From Paraburkholderia gardini (GTDB lineage: Bacteria > Pseudomonadota > Gammaproteobacteria > Burkholderiales > Burkholderiaceae), in NCBI RefSeq assembly GCF_907164575.1, contig NZ_CAJQYY010000011.1, positions 1 to 64,000 of the forward strand: a stretch of 64,000 nucleotides of DNA, written 5' to 3'. A model generated the notes under the pieces. It was not told where the DNA came from and did not search any database. It saw only the letters and a list, made by a program, of their open reading frames with translations. Of this stretch, positions 48,777 to 58,541 are shown one piece after another; within the stretch, counting starts at the first letter, position 1; every line of letters starts with the position of its first letter. A program made the translations under genes and the position numbers.

Positions 48777-50267
48777 ATGGACAGCTTCAATCCGGACGAC
48801 GTCGCGATTCGCAGTGGGCATTTCATCGGCGGCCAGTATGTCGACGAAGACGGGCGCAGCGGCGGGCGCCGTATCGAGGTGGCGCGGCCCTCGGACGGCG
48901 TGGTCTACGCCTCGGTGCCGCTCGCTGATGCCGGGCAGGTGGATCGCGCCGTCGAAAATGCGTGGCAGGCGTTCAGAACGAGCGGCTGGGCACGCATGGC
49001 GCCGCGCGAGCGCGCAAAAATCCTGCGCCGCTTCGCGGACCTGGTCGAAGCCGATGCGCCGGCGCTTGGCCGTCTGGAAGCGCTCGGCTCGACCCGCCCG
49101 ATCAGCCAGGCGACCGGCTGGGACGTGCCGTTCACCGCCGAAGGCATCCGTTTCTACGCGGAGTTCGCCGACAAGCTGGGCGGCGACGTGGCCGCGACCG
49201 ATCACGACCATCTCGGCATGACGATCGCCGAGCCCCATGGCGTGATCGGCGCCATCGCGCCGTGGAATTTCCCGCTCGTGATGGCGTCGTGGAAGATCGC
49301 GCCGGCGCTTGCGGCCGGCAACGCGGTGGTGCTCAAGCCTTCCGAGATGACGCCGTTCTCCGTGTTGCGGCTCGCCGAACTGGCGGTGCAGGCGGGCGTG
49401 CCGGCCGGCATCTTCAACGTCGTTCAGGGCGACGGACGCATTACCGGCGACGAACTCGTGCGCCATCCGAAGATCAGCAAGGTGACGTTTACCGGCTCCA
49501 CGCGCACGGGCGCCGCGATCATGGCCGCCTGTGCCGCGAGTGGCACGAAGCCGGTGACGCTCGAACTGGGCGGCAAGAGTCCGCAGATCGTATTCGCCGA
49601 TGCCCCGCGTCTGGACGACGTGGCGCGGCGCATTGCCGGGTCGATCACTGGCAATGCCGGGCAGGTCTGCGTGGCCGGTTCGCGTTTGCTGGTGGAGCGG
49701 GCGCTGGCAGAGCCGCTGGCAGAACGCATCGGCCGGATTTTCGCCGAATTGAAACCCGGCGCGACATGGGCCGCCGGCACCACGCTTTCGCCGATCATTT
49801 CCGCGCCGCAGGCGGCACGCATCGAAGGCATTGTTGGGCGCACGCTCGACTCGGGCGCGACGCTGCGCTTTGGCGGCACACGTGCCGATGGCGGCGCGCG
49901 CGGGGCGTTCTATACGCCAACCCTGCTCACGAACGTGACGGCCCAGTCCGAAGCCGTGCGCGAGGAAGTGTTCGGCCCGGTGCTGACCCTGCAGACCTTC
50001 GACTCCGAAGACGAGGCGCTCGCGCTCGCCCAGCATCCCGAGTATGGGCTCGCCGCAGGCGTGCATACGGCGGACCTTGGCCGGGCGTTGCGCTTCGTGC
50101 GCGGGCTCGAAGCCGGCACGGTGTGGGTCAACCGTTACGGCCGGACCTCCGACTTCATGATCCCCACGGGCGGCTACAAGCGCTCTGGCATCGGCAAAGA
50201 CCTCGGCCGCCAGGCCTATGAGGCGAACCTGCGCTTCAAGAGCGTGCTGATCGATCTGCGGCCCTGA
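48777..50267 (+). CDS. Aldehyde dehydrogenase family protein
   Basis: A 496-residue aldehyde dehydrogenase: PWNFP, KPSEMTPF, LELGGKSPQIV with the general-base Glu, and the catalytic Cys in GNAGQVCVAGSR, the form seen in betaine/phenylacetaldehyde/gamma-aminobutyraldehyde-type enzymes. The start at 48777 has AGGAAA upstream; an in-frame ATG at 48750 does not. It diverges from the GNAT operon across 240 bp and precedes the HAD and DAO genes. It could oxidise the aldehyde released by the DAO enzyme at 51304 or made by the aminotransferase. Confidence 0.92.
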   Translation: MDSFNPDDVAIRSGHFIGGQYVDEDGRSGGRRIEVARPSDGVVYASVPLADAGQVDRAVENAWQAFRTSGWARMAPRERAKILRRFADLVEADAPALGRLEALGSTRPISQATGWDVPFTAEGIRFYAEFADKLGGDVAATDHDHLGMTIAEPHGVIGAIAPWNFPLVMASWKIAPALAAGNAVVLKPSEMTPFSVLRLAELAVQAGVPAGIFNVVQGDGRITGDELVRHPKISKVTFTGSTRTGAAIMAACAASGTKPVTLELGGKSPQIVFADAPRLDDVARRIAGSITGNAGQVCVAGSRLLVERALAEPLAERIGRIFAELKPGATWAAGTTLSPIISAPQAARIEGIVGRTLDSGATLRFGGTRADGGARGAFYTPTLLTNVTAQSEAVREEVFGPVLTLQTFDSEDEALALAQHPEYGLAAGVHTADLGRALRFVRGLEAGTVWVNRYGRTSDFMIPTGGYKRSGIGKDLGRQAYEANLRFKSVLIDLRP

Positions 50268-50580
50268 GCGCGTCGCGCCGCAGGCACGCCATGCCGCCGG
50301 CAAGGACAGGCAAGGGGAAAGCCACCCCGGGCAAGGCGGCTTCGGGCCGCGCCGGAGTCCACCCCGGATACGTAGAAACCATGACGGGCGGGGCTTTCAG
50401 CCTGGCTACCGCAGACTCTGCTGCGCAATGGCATCAAAACGCATGGTTTGTGTCACCGGCGGCGCCCGAATCAGGCGCATCTATGTTTTTGCGCTGATTA
50501 AATCTTTTACAGGAATGAGCTTTCACTGTTTTCGCCACTGAACTCGCTGCGGGTTCACCACAACGATAGGACTGACAACC
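50268..50580. other. 313-bp intergenic region upstream of the HAD gene
   Basis: No ORF supported. It probably holds the promoter for the long plus-strand run starting at 50581; the stretch 50480-50580 is AT-richer. Confidence 0.4.
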
Positions 50581-51249
50581 ATGATCGAATTCGAACCGAA
50601 ATACATCACCTTCGATTGCTACGGCACACTCACGAAGTTTCGTATGGCCGACATGACACGCGAGATGTTCGGCAACGTGCTGAACGCGGAAGATATGGAA
50701 AAGCTCATTGCGTTCTACGCGGGCTACCGCCGCGACGAGGTGCTGGGCGCGTGGAAGCCGTATCGCGATGTGGTGGTCAATGCGTTGCGCCGTGCGTGCA
50801 GGCGCATGAACGTCGCGTTCGATGAAAAGGAAGCCGAGAAGATCTACCTGGCCGTGCCGACCTGGGGTCCGCATCCGGACGTGCCGGAAGGCCTCGCGCG
50901 TCTGGCGAAGAAGTACAGGCTGGTGATCCTGTCGAACGCCTCGAACAACCAGATCCAGAGCAACGTCGACAAGCTCGGTGCGCCGTTTCACGCGGTCTTC
51001 ACGGCGGAGCAGGCACAGTCGTACAAGCCGCGAATGCAAGGCTTCGAATACATGTTCGATCAGCTCAACTGCAATCCGGAAGACGTGCTGCATGTGTCGT
51101 CGAGCCTGCGTTACGACCTGATGACCGCACACGACCTGGGCATCCGGCACAAGGCGTTCGTCAAGCGCGGCCACGAACCGTCGACGCCCTACTACCAGTA
51201 CTACGAAGTCAACGACATTCCGCATCTCGCTGCGGAACTCGGCCTGTAA
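50581..51249 (+). CDS. HAD-superfamily hydrolase, haloacid dehalogenase type II-like
   Basis: A 222-residue HAD enzyme: nucleophile Asp12 in ITFDCYGTL, LSNASNN (motif II), YKPRMQGFEY with the motif III Lys, and SSSLRYDL as motif IV. The type II (L-2-haloacid dehalogenase-like) cap domain spans about residues 20-100. Family members dechlorinate 2-haloacids, but many in amine-catabolic clusters have other or unknown substrates. It lies 54 bp upstream of a DAO-family oxidase in the same direction. Confidence 0.9.
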   Translation: MIEFEPKYITFDCYGTLTKFRMADMTREMFGNVLNAEDMEKLIAFYAGYRRDEVLGAWKPYRDVVVNALRRACRRMNVAFDEKEAEKIYLAVPTWGPHPDVPEGLARLAKKYRLVILSNASNNQIQSNVDKLGAPFHAVFTAEQAQSYKPRMQGFEYMFDQLNCNPEDVLHVSSSLRYDLMTAHDLGIRHKAFVKRGHEPSTPYYQYYEVNDIPHLAAELGL

Positions 51250-51303
51250 GCACCGTTTGCGCATTCACCGCCTCGCTCATCGCCCATCTCAAGGACAGAC
51301 CGG

Positions 51304-52587
51304 ATGAAGCTCGATTCCTACTGGCTCGATACCGCCCCACCACTCGTTTCAGCGTGTGAAGGTCCGGTTGAAGGTCATGCCGATGTCGTCGTGATCGGCG
51401 GCGGCTTCACCGGGCTGTCGGCGGCGCAGGCGCTCGGGCGGCGCGGCGCACGGGTGACGGTGCTTGACGCGGGGCGTATCGGCGGCGGTGCCTCCGGGCG
51501 CAACGGCGGCCAGGTCAATACCGGCGTGGCGCAGGATTTCGTGGCGCTGGTCGCGCAACTCGGCGTGGAGCGCGCGAGTGCCTGTTACCGCGCATATTCG
51601 GATGCGGTCGATACAGTCGAGCGTCTGATCCGCGAGGAAAACATCGATTGCAATTACCTTGCCAGCGGCAAGCTGAAGCTGGCGTCGAAACCGCATCACC
51701 TCGAGCATCTGGAGAAGACCGCGGAGCTGATCCGGCGCGAAGTCGATACAGATATCGAACTGATTGGTCGTGATCGTATCCGCAGTGAGATCCAGTCGGA
51801 CAGTTTTTATGGCGGATTGCTGCAACGGCACGGCGGCCAGATGCATATGGGCAGGTTCACCGTCGGTCTCGCCGATGCCGCCGTGCGGCACGGCGCGAAG
51901 CTGTACGAACACGCTGCTGTCTCCGCGATCGCGAAGAACAGCAGCGGCGCGAGCGGCTACCGGATCACCACCGCGCGCGGCGAAGTGCGCGCGAAGCAGG
52001 TGTTGATCGCCACCGGCCCGTCGTGCCATGGCCCGTTTGGCTGGTATCGGCGGCGGCTTGCACCGGTCGGTTCGTTCATCGTCGTGACCGGGCCGCTCTC
52101 GCCGGAACTGTTGGCACACGTCTTTCCGAACCGGCGCGCGTATACCACCACGCGCCTGATGCACAACTACTTCCGCGTGACGCCCGACTCGCGGTTGCTG
52201 TTCGGCGGCCGCGCGCGCTTCACCGCGTCCGAGCAACCTTCGGACGCGAAGAGCGGCCGGATTCTGCAACAGGGTCTTGCCGCGATGTTCCCGATGCTGG
52301 CGAGCGCGCGCATCGACTATTGCTGGGGCGGCCTGGTGGATATGACCGCCGACCGTCTGCCGCATGCCGGGCAGCACGACGGCATCTATTACTCGATGGG
52401 GTATAGCGGCCACGGCACACAAATGTCGACACACATGGGCCAGGTGATGGCCGACGTGATGGACGGCCACGAAGAACGCAATCCGTGGGGTAGCGCCGAA
52501 TGGCCGGCGATTCCGGGCCACACCGGCAACCCCTGGTTCCTGCCGCTCGTGGGGACGTACTACCGCATCAAGGATATTTTTTATTGA
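51304..52587 (+). CDS. FAD-dependent DAO-family oxidoreductase (PuuB/OrdL-like)
   Basis: A 427-residue amine or amino acid oxidase. FAD motif VVVIGGGFTGLSAAQALG follows a short N-terminal lead (SYWLDTAPP) that is typical of the gamma-glutamylputrescine oxidase-like OrdL/PuuB group. ASGRNGGQVNTG marks the FAD-binding insertion. It would oxidise a secondary or primary amine to an imine, releasing an aldehyde. It precedes the peptide-type ABC operon by 94 bp, with HAD and ALDH genes upstream in the same direction. Confidence 0.9.
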   Translation: MKLDSYWLDTAPPLVSACEGPVEGHADVVVIGGGFTGLSAAQALGRRGARVTVLDAGRIGGGASGRNGGQVNTGVAQDFVALVAQLGVERASACYRAYSDAVDTVERLIREENIDCNYLASGKLKLASKPHHLEHLEKTAELIRREVDTDIELIGRDRIRSEIQSDSFYGGLLQRHGGQMHMGRFTVGLADAAVRHGAKLYEHAAVSAIAKNSSGASGYRITTARGEVRAKQVLIATGPSCHGPFGWYRRRLAPVGSFIVVTGPLSPELLAHVFPNRRAYTTTRLMHNYFRVTPDSRLLFGGRARFTASEQPSDAKSGRILQQGLAAMFPMLASARIDYCWGGLVDMTADRLPHAGQHDGIYYSMGYSGHGTQMSTHMGQVMADVMDGHEERNPWGSAEWPAIPGHTGNPWFLPLVGTYYRIKDIFY

Positions 52588-52681
52588 TTCCCCGTTGCTT
52601 TGTCATTGTTTCCTCATTGTTTCATTTGCCAGCTCAAACCAACCACGCAGCTATCCCTGCCCACCTTCGCGGAGAAGTTCG

Positions 52682-54298
52682 ATGAATAAGGAAACCTCGC
52701 AACATGGCGCCGTTCAGCTCGACACCGGGCTGGAGCACCTGACTGCAAAAGGCGCGTCGCGGCGCGACGTGCTGCGCGCGATGGCGGCGGCCGGCATGAT
52801 GTCGGTGACGGGCGCGGGTCTGCTGGGCGCGAGCGGCGCGGCGTTTGCGCAGGCCACGCCGAAGCAGGGCGGCAAGATCCGGGTGGCGACACAGTCCGCT
52901 TCCGCCGCCGACACGGTCGATCCGGCCAGGGGCTCGCTCGGTACGGACTATGTTCGCTGCTTCATGTTCTACAACGGCCTGACTGAACTCGATTCGCATC
53001 TCGGCGCGAAGATGGCTCTCGCCACCTCGCTCGACTCGAAGGATGCGACCGTGTGGGTTGCCAGGCTGCGCACGGGCGTGCAGTTCCACGACGGCAAGGC
53101 ACTTGCGCCTGCCGATGTCGTGTACTCGATCATGCGCCACAAGGATCCGGCGACGGCATCGAAAGCGAAGACGCTTGCCGATCAGATCAAGGAAGTGAAA
53201 GCGACGGGTCCGAACGAAGTGACGATCACGCTGGAAGGTCCGAACGCCGATCTGCCGGTGATTCTCGCCACCTCGCATTTCCTCATCATCAAGGACGGCA
53301 CCAGGGATTTCAGAACAGCGGTCGGCACCGGCCCGTTCAAGGTCAAGGAATTCTCGCCGGGCGTGCGTACGGTCGGCGTGAAAAACGAGAAGTACTGGAA
53401 GCCGGGCATGCCGCACCTGGACGAAGTCGAATTGATCGGCATTGGCGACGAATCGGCACGCGTGAACGCGCTGCTCTCGGGCGACGTGCAACTGATCAAC
53501 TCGGTGAGCCCGCGTTCGACCGCCCAGATCAAGGGTGCCGGTGGTTTCGCCGTGCTGGAGACGAAGACGGGCGAGTACACCGACCTGATTGTTCGCGACG
53601 AAGGCGGCATTACCGGCAACGACGATTTTCGGCGCGGCATGATGTACCTGCAGGATCGCGAGCAGATGCGCCGGGCGATCTTCCAGGGTTACGGCGCGAT
53701 CGGCAACGACCAGCCCATCGATCCGACCAACAAGTACTACCTGGCCGGTTTGCCGCAGCGGGCCTTCGATCCGGACAAGGCGAAGTTCCATTTCCAGAAG
53801 GCCAGGGTCGGCAGCGCGCCGATCCAGATTTTCGCGTCGCCGGCGGCGGAAGGGTCGGTTGAAATGGCGATGTTCCTTCAGCAGGTGGCGCCGCAAGCCG
53901 GTCTGAATCTTCAGGTGTCGCGCGTGCCGGCCGACGGTTACTGGTCGAACCACTGGATGAAGCATCCGCTGGGTTTCGGCAATGTCAACGCGCGTCCGAG
54001 CGCCGACGTGATCTTCACCCAGTTCTTCAAGTCGGACGCACCGTGGAACGAAGCGAACTGGAAGAGCCCGAAGTTCGACCAGATGCTGCTTGCGGCACGC
54101 GGCGAACCGGACGATGCGAAGCGCAAGAAGATCTACGGCGACATGCAGGTGCTGGTGCATGAAAATGGCGGCATTGGCATTCCGCTGTTCCAGAGTTCGA
54201 TCGATGCCTACACGGCGAAGCTCAAGGGCCTCGGCTCGATTCCGCTGGCGGGTCTGATGGGTTTCATGTTCGCGGAAAACGTCTGGCTCGAAGCCTGA
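52682..54298 (+). CDS. Dipeptide/opine-type ABC transporter substrate-binding protein
   Basis: A 538-residue extracytoplasmic binding protein of the DppA/OppA family (VDPARGSLGTDYVRCFMFYNGL, and EVTITLEGPNADLP). The N-terminus carries a twin-arginine motif (SRRDVL, Arg27-Arg28) before a hydrophobic segment ending AAFA-QA, so export may be by Tat, with folding before export. Upstream in-frame starts from 52595 lack a ribosome site; CGGAGAAG precedes the ATG at 52682. The 178 bp before the permease gene may let it be expressed at a higher level than the membrane parts. Confidence 0.92.
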   Translation: MNKETSQHGAVQLDTGLEHLTAKGASRRDVLRAMAAAGMMSVTGAGLLGASGAAFAQATPKQGGKIRVATQSASAADTVDPARGSLGTDYVRCFMFYNGLTELDSHLGAKMALATSLDSKDATVWVARLRTGVQFHDGKALAPADVVYSIMRHKDPATASKAKTLADQIKEVKATGPNEVTITLEGPNADLPVILATSHFLIIKDGTRDFRTAVGTGPFKVKEFSPGVRTVGVKNEKYWKPGMPHLDEVELIGIGDESARVNALLSGDVQLINSVSPRSTAQIKGAGGFAVLETKTGEYTDLIVRDEGGITGNDDFRRGMMYLQDREQMRRAIFQGYGAIGNDQPIDPTNKYYLAGLPQRAFDPDKAKFHFQKARVGSAPIQIFASPAAEGSVEMAMFLQQVAPQAGLNLQVSRVPADGYWSNHWMKHPLGFGNVNARPSADVIFTQFFKSDAPWNEANWKSPKFDQMLLAARGEPDDAKRKKIYGDMQVLVHENGGIGIPLFQSSIDAYTAKLKGLGSIPLAGLMGFMFAENVWLEA

Positions 54299-54476
54299 GC
54301 CGGCCGTACCTGACGAGCACTAACGCAGGGTTTCCAGTCTGACGAACTGAAAAGTCGAACCTGGGAGCGTGCACGCCGCTGGATCGAGTGGCGTGCGGCT
54401 TCAACCGCAATGTCTTGCATGGGACCAGAGTAAGCGCTAAAGCGCTAACTCTGGTCGACACAGGAGGTGAGTTTCG

Positions 54477-55430
54477 ATGAAAGCACACGCGCAACGACTC
54501 ATCGCCGCGCGCCTTGGCCTCGCGCTGCTTACGCTACTGCTGGTCTCTGCGGTCGTGTTCGCCATCACCGGGCTGCTTCCCGGCGATGCCGCCCAACAGG
54601 CGCTCGGCCAGGCGGCGACCCCGGACGCCGTCGCGGCATTGCGGCATCAGTTCGGCCTCGACCAGCCGGCGCTGCAACGCTACTTCGAGTGGCTCATTCA
54701 TATTGTCAGCGGCAACTTCGGCACCTCGCTGTCGAACAACCTGCCAGTCAGCGAGCTGATCGCCACGCGCCTACCGAATTCCCTGGTGCTGGCCGGTCTG
54801 ACGACGCTGGTCTCGGTGCCCGTTGCATTGCTGATCGGTATTGCCTCGGCGATGTTCCGCGGCTCGCTGCTCGACCGCACGCTCAACGTGCTCACGCTGT
54901 CGACGGTTGCCGTGCCGGAGTTTCTGATCGCCACCATTGCTGTGCTGATCTTCGCCGTCAAGCTGCGCTGGCTGCCCGCGCTGTCGTATCTCTCGGAGGT
55001 CCATTCGTTCGGCGCGCTACTGCGCATCTATGCGATGCCGGTGATGACACTGTGCTGCGTGATCGTCGCGCAGATGGCGCGCATGACGCGGGCCGCGGTA
55101 CTCGATCAGCTCAATTCGTCATACGTGGAAATGGCCGTGCTCAAGGGCGCATCGCCCGCGCGCGTGGTGCTGCGGCATGTGTTGCCCAACACCATCGGGC
55201 CGATTGCCAATGCGGTGGCGTTGAGCCTGTCGTATCTGTTCGGCGGCGTGGTGATCGTGGAGTCGATTTTCAACTATCCCGGGCTCGCGAGCCTGATGGT
55301 CGATGCCGTCACCAACCGCGACATGCCGCTCGTACAGGGCTGCGTGATGGTGTTCTGCGCGGCGTATCTCGCGTTGGTGCTGATCGCCGACCTGTGTCAA
55401 ATCGTATCCAACCCGAGGCTGCGTCGATGA
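54477..55430 (+). CDS. Dipeptide-type ABC permease (DppB-like)
   Basis: A 317-residue permease with six membrane spans; the first follows AARLGLALLTLLLVSAVVFAI, and the EAA loop is visible in MAVLKGASPARVVLRHVLPN. AGGAGG lies 7-12 bases before the start. Its stop overlaps the start of the next permease (ATGATGA). An open frame from 54467 in another phase reads through this region but is not the coding frame. Confidence 0.94.
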   Translation: MKAHAQRLIAARLGLALLTLLLVSAVVFAITGLLPGDAAQQALGQAATPDAVAALRHQFGLDQPALQRYFEWLIHIVSGNFGTSLSNNLPVSELIATRLPNSLVLAGLTTLVSVPVALLIGIASAMFRGSLLDRTLNVLTLSTVAVPEFLIATIAVLIFAVKLRWLPALSYLSEVHSFGALLRIYAMPVMTLCCVIVAQMARMTRAAVLDQLNSSYVEMAVLKGASPARVVLRHVLPNTIGPIANAVALSLSYLFGGVVIVESIFNYPGLASLMVDAVTNRDMPLVQGCVMVFCAAYLALVLIADLCQIVSNPRLRR

Positions 55431-56386
55431 TGAGCCAACCTGTCAATCCCCACGTTCCTCATGTACCCCATGCAGGCACCGAGTTGTACGACCTGGGCCC
55501 CGATGAACCCGCTATCGAGCCGCCGGTCGGCGGCGACATTGCCGCGCTGAAGCAGGGCATGTTGAAACGGCTGGTGCATCGCTTTTCCGTGCTGGGCCTG
55601 ATCGGCCTGACGCTGGTGGTCTTCTGGCTGATCGTCGCGTTCATCGGGCCGCTGGTCGCGCCGTATAAAGGCGGCACGCTCACGTCCACGCAGATTTTCG
55701 GCAGCTATAGCGCGGCGTATCCGCTCGGCACCGACTATCTGGGCCGCGACATGCTGAGCCGGATTCTCTACGGCGCGCGCTACACAGTCGGCCTTGCGCT
55801 GGCGGCGGCGGTGCTCGCCAGCGTGATTGGCACGTTCTTTGGCCTGCTCGCCTCGGTGTCCGGGCGCTGGGTCGATGAAATCCTGAGTCGTCTGTTCGAC
55901 GCACTGATTTCGATTCCGAGCAAGGTGCTTGCGCTCGTTGTGATTGCCGCGTTCGGGTCGTCGATCACGATGCTGACGACCGTCGCCGCGCTGGCCTATA
56001 TTCCCGGCGCGTTCCGTATTTCGCGCTCGCTGGCCGTGAATCTGATGGAGCTCGAGTACGTTCAGGTGGCGCGGGCACGCGGCGAGAGGCTGTTTTACAT
56101 CGCACGGGTCGAGGTGCTGCCGAACATGATTCATCCGATGCTCGCCGATTTCGGCCTGCGCTTCGTGTTCATCGTGCTGCTGCTGAGCGGGCTCAGTTTC
56201 CTCGGCCTCGGCGTGCAGCCGCCGAATGCGGACTGGGGTTCGCTGGTGCGCGAAAACATCGGCGGCCTGTCCGAGGGCGCGCCTGCGGTATTGATGCCGG
56301 CCATTGCGATTGCGACGCTGACCATCGGCATGAATCTGCTGATCGACAACTTGCGGCGGCGTGGCCGTAGTCATGGAGGCGCGTGA
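55427..56386 (+). CDS. Dipeptide-type ABC permease (DppC-like)
   Basis: A 319-residue permease whose N-terminal cytoplasmic extension of about 55 residues precedes TM1 (GLIGLTLVVFWLIVAFIGPLV). YPLGTDYLGRDMLSRILYGAR is the hallmark of OppC/DppC proteins, and YVQVARARGERLFYIARVEVLPN is the EAA loop. Starts inside the stop of the DppB-like gene and its own stop overlaps the ATPase start, so all three are translationally coupled. Confidence 0.95.
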   Translation: MMSQPVNPHVPHVPHAGTELYDLGPDEPAIEPPVGGDIAALKQGMLKRLVHRFSVLGLIGLTLVVFWLIVAFIGPLVAPYKGGTLTSTQIFGSYSAAYPLGTDYLGRDMLSRILYGARYTVGLALAAAVLASVIGTFFGLLASVSGRWVDEILSRLFDALISIPSKVLALVVIAAFGSSITMLTTVAALAYIPGAFRISRSLAVNLMELEYVQVARARGERLFYIARVEVLPNMIHPMLADFGLRFVFIVLLLSGLSFLGLGVQPPNADWGSLVRENIGGLSEGAPAVLMPAIAIATLTIGMNLLIDNLRRRGRSHGGA

Positions 56387-58230
56387 TGGCTGATCGGGAC
56401 ATGATTGAAGTGAAGGGCCTGCGGGTCGTCGCCGGTGCGGCACCGGGGGCGGTGACCGAGATCGTCAAGGGTGTCGATTTTTCGGTGAAGAAGGGCGAAG
56501 TGCTGGCGTTGATCGGTGAGTCCGGCTCGGGCAAGACGACTATCGCCCTGTCTCTCCTCGGCTATGCGCGCACCGGTTGTTCGATCAGCGGCGGTTCGGT
56601 GCGCATCGGCGATCTGGAGGTGCTGTCGCTCGATGCCAAAGGGCGCCGTGCGTTGCGCGCGCGGACCGTGGCGTATGTCGCGCAGAGCGCGTCGGCTGGT
56701 TTCAATCCCGCCCGCACGATCATGGATCAGGTCACCGAGCCGGCCTTGCTGCATCATCTGATGTCGGCGGACGCGGCGCGGGCGAAGGCGACCGGTCTGT
56801 TTCGCGCACTGGCGCTGCCCGCGCCGGAGACGATTGGCGATCGCTATCCGCATCAGGTGTCGGGCGGGCAGTTGCAGCGGCTGATGGCGGCCATGGCACT
56901 GATCACCGACCCGGCCGTGGTGGTGTTCGACGAGCCGACCACGGCGCTCGACGTCACCACGCAGATCGAAGTGCTCGCGGCGTTCAAGAAGGTCGTGCGC
57001 GAACTCGGTACGACCGCGGTTTATGTGTCGCACGATCTGGCGGTGGTTGCACAGATGGCCGACCGGATCGTGGTGTTGAACGGCGGCGCGGTGAAGGAGA
57101 ACGGCGCGGTTGCGCAGGTGCTCGATGCGCCAGTGGATGCCTACACGCGTCAGTTGCTCGCGGCGGTGCGCCGTCCGGAGGCCGGGTTCGACACGCTGCC
57201 GGGCGCCGGCAAGCAGGTGCCGCCGTTGCTCGAAATTCGCGGCCTGGCAGCGGGCTACGGACACATTGACCGCTTTGGCTCGCCTGCCGTGCGCGTGCTC
57301 GACGACGTCAGCCTGTCGATCCCGCGCGGTAGCACGCTCGGCGTGATCGGCGAATCCGGCTCCGGCAAGACGACGCTCGCGCGCGTGGTGGCGGGTCTCG
57401 TCGACCGGGCGCGCGGCGAGGTGCTGTTCGACGGCAAGCCGTTGCCCGCGCAATTGTCACGGCGCACGCCGGAGCAGTACCGGCAGATCCAGATCGTGTT
57501 CCAGAACGCCGACACCGCGCTGAACCCGAGCCATGCGATCGCCGATATCCTCGCGCGGCCGCTCGCGTTCTATCACCATCTGCGTGGCGCGGCGGCGCAT
57601 AAACGGATGCTGGAATTGCTCGATCTGGTGAAGCTGCCGGCCTCGATCGCCATGCGCGTGCCCGCGGGACTCTCCGGCGGTCAGAAGCAGCGCGTGAATC
57701 TGGCGCGCGCGCTTGCCGCCGATCCCGCGCTGATCCTTTGCGACGAAGTGACCTCGGCACTCGATACGGTGGTCGGCGCCGCGATTCTCGATCTGCTGGC
57801 CGAGTTGCGCCGTGAACTCGGCGTGTCGTACATGTTCATCAGCCACGACATCTCGACCGTGCGGGCGATCTGCGACGAAGTGATCGTGCTGTATGCGGGA
57901 CATCGGGTGGAAGCGGGGCAGCGTGACCTGCTCGCGGCGCCGCCGTATCACCCCTACACGGGCTTGCTGGTCGATTCCGTGCCCACGCTGAAACCCGGCT
58001 GGCTCGATGCGCGCCGCGAGATCGGCCTGACCGCCTTGCCGCAACTAGGGCCGAGTGCCAATGTCCCCGAGCTGTGCGCGTTCCGGGCGCGCTGCCCGGT
58101 GCGCATCGACGGGATGTGCAATATGACGCCGCCGGACATGAAGAAGCTGCCTTCGGGTGCGGAGATTCTTTGCCATCATCCGGTGGCCGAGCTGCACCGG
58201 TTGCAAACCGTGGAGGTAACGCCGGCATGA
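56386..58230 (+). CDS. Fused dipeptide-type ABC ATPase (DppD-DppF-like)
   Basis: A 614-residue protein with two complete ATPase domains: Walker A GESGSGKT at residues 44-51 and again near 321-328, signatures VSGGQLQR and LSGGQKQR, Walker B VVVFDEPTTALD and LILCDEVTSALD. The C-terminal oligopeptide-binding extension has the cysteine-bearing FRARCPVRIDGMC motif found in Opp/Dpp ATPases. GGAGG precedes the ATG at 56386. Fusion of the D and F subunits is common in opine, glutathione and peptide importers of this group. Ends in a 4-bp overlap with the ferredoxin-like gene. Confidence 0.95.
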   Translation: MADRDMIEVKGLRVVAGAAPGAVTEIVKGVDFSVKKGEVLALIGESGSGKTTIALSLLGYARTGCSISGGSVRIGDLEVLSLDAKGRRALRARTVAYVAQSASAGFNPARTIMDQVTEPALLHHLMSADAARAKATGLFRALALPAPETIGDRYPHQVSGGQLQRLMAAMALITDPAVVVFDEPTTALDVTTQIEVLAAFKKVVRELGTTAVYVSHDLAVVAQMADRIVVLNGGAVKENGAVAQVLDAPVDAYTRQLLAAVRRPEAGFDTLPGAGKQVPPLLEIRGLAAGYGHIDRFGSPAVRVLDDVSLSIPRGSTLGVIGESGSGKTTLARVVAGLVDRARGEVLFDGKPLPAQLSRRTPEQYRQIQIVFQNADTALNPSHAIADILARPLAFYHHLRGAAAHKRMLELLDLVKLPASIAMRVPAGLSGGQKQRVNLARALAADPALILCDEVTSALDTVVGAAILDLLAELRRELGVSYMFISHDISTVRAICDEVIVLYAGHRVEAGQRDLLAAPPYHPYTGLLVDSVPTLKPGWLDARREIGLTALPQLGPSANVPELCAFRARCPVRIDGMCNMTPPDMKKLPSGAEILCHHPVAELHRLQTVEVTPA

Positions 58231-58541
58231 ACGGACGATTTGTGCGAGTCGCGGAGAGCGGGCGCAAGACGTTCCCGATCACCGTCGACGGCGTAGTGCG
58301 CGAGGCGGCCGAGGGCGACACGTTGATGGTCGCGTTGCTGACCAGTGTGACGACGCTACGCGATTCCGAATTCGGTGATGGGCGCCGTGCGGGTTTCTGT
58401 TTGATGGGCGCCTGCCAGGACTGCTGGGTGTGGACCACGGACGGCGAGCGCGTGCGCGCCTGCAGTACACCCGCCGCGCCCGGCATGTCGATCGTTACCA
58501 CGCTGGCGATTGCCGGGGAGGGCGTATGGCCCCGCGTGTAG
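58227..58541 (+). CDS. HcnA-like (2Fe-2S) small subunit of an amine/opine dehydrogenase
   Basis: A 104-residue Fer2_4-type protein. Cysteines C58, C63, C66 and C79 (C-x4-C-x2-C-x12-C, in GFCLMGACQDCWVW and RACST) are placed to bind one [2Fe-2S] cluster. Proteins of this size with the two following genes form heterotrimers such as HcnABC, opine oxidase/dehydrogenase and D-hydroxyproline dehydrogenase, where the small subunit carries electrons. It overlaps the ATPase gene by 4 bp and the next gene by 16 bp. Confidence 0.9.
   Translation: MNGRFVRVAESGRKTFPITVDGVVREAAEGDTLMVALLTSVTTLRDSEFGDGRRAGFCLMGACQDCWVWTTDGERVRACSTPAAPGMSIVTTLAIAGEGVWPRV

Noticed and set aside
54467-56386. A 639-codon frame that seems to fuse a novel N-terminus to a DppC permease
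   Set aside because: The first 320 codons run out of phase over the DppB-like permease gene, which has its own ribosome site and clear membrane segments; the DppC start is at 55427.
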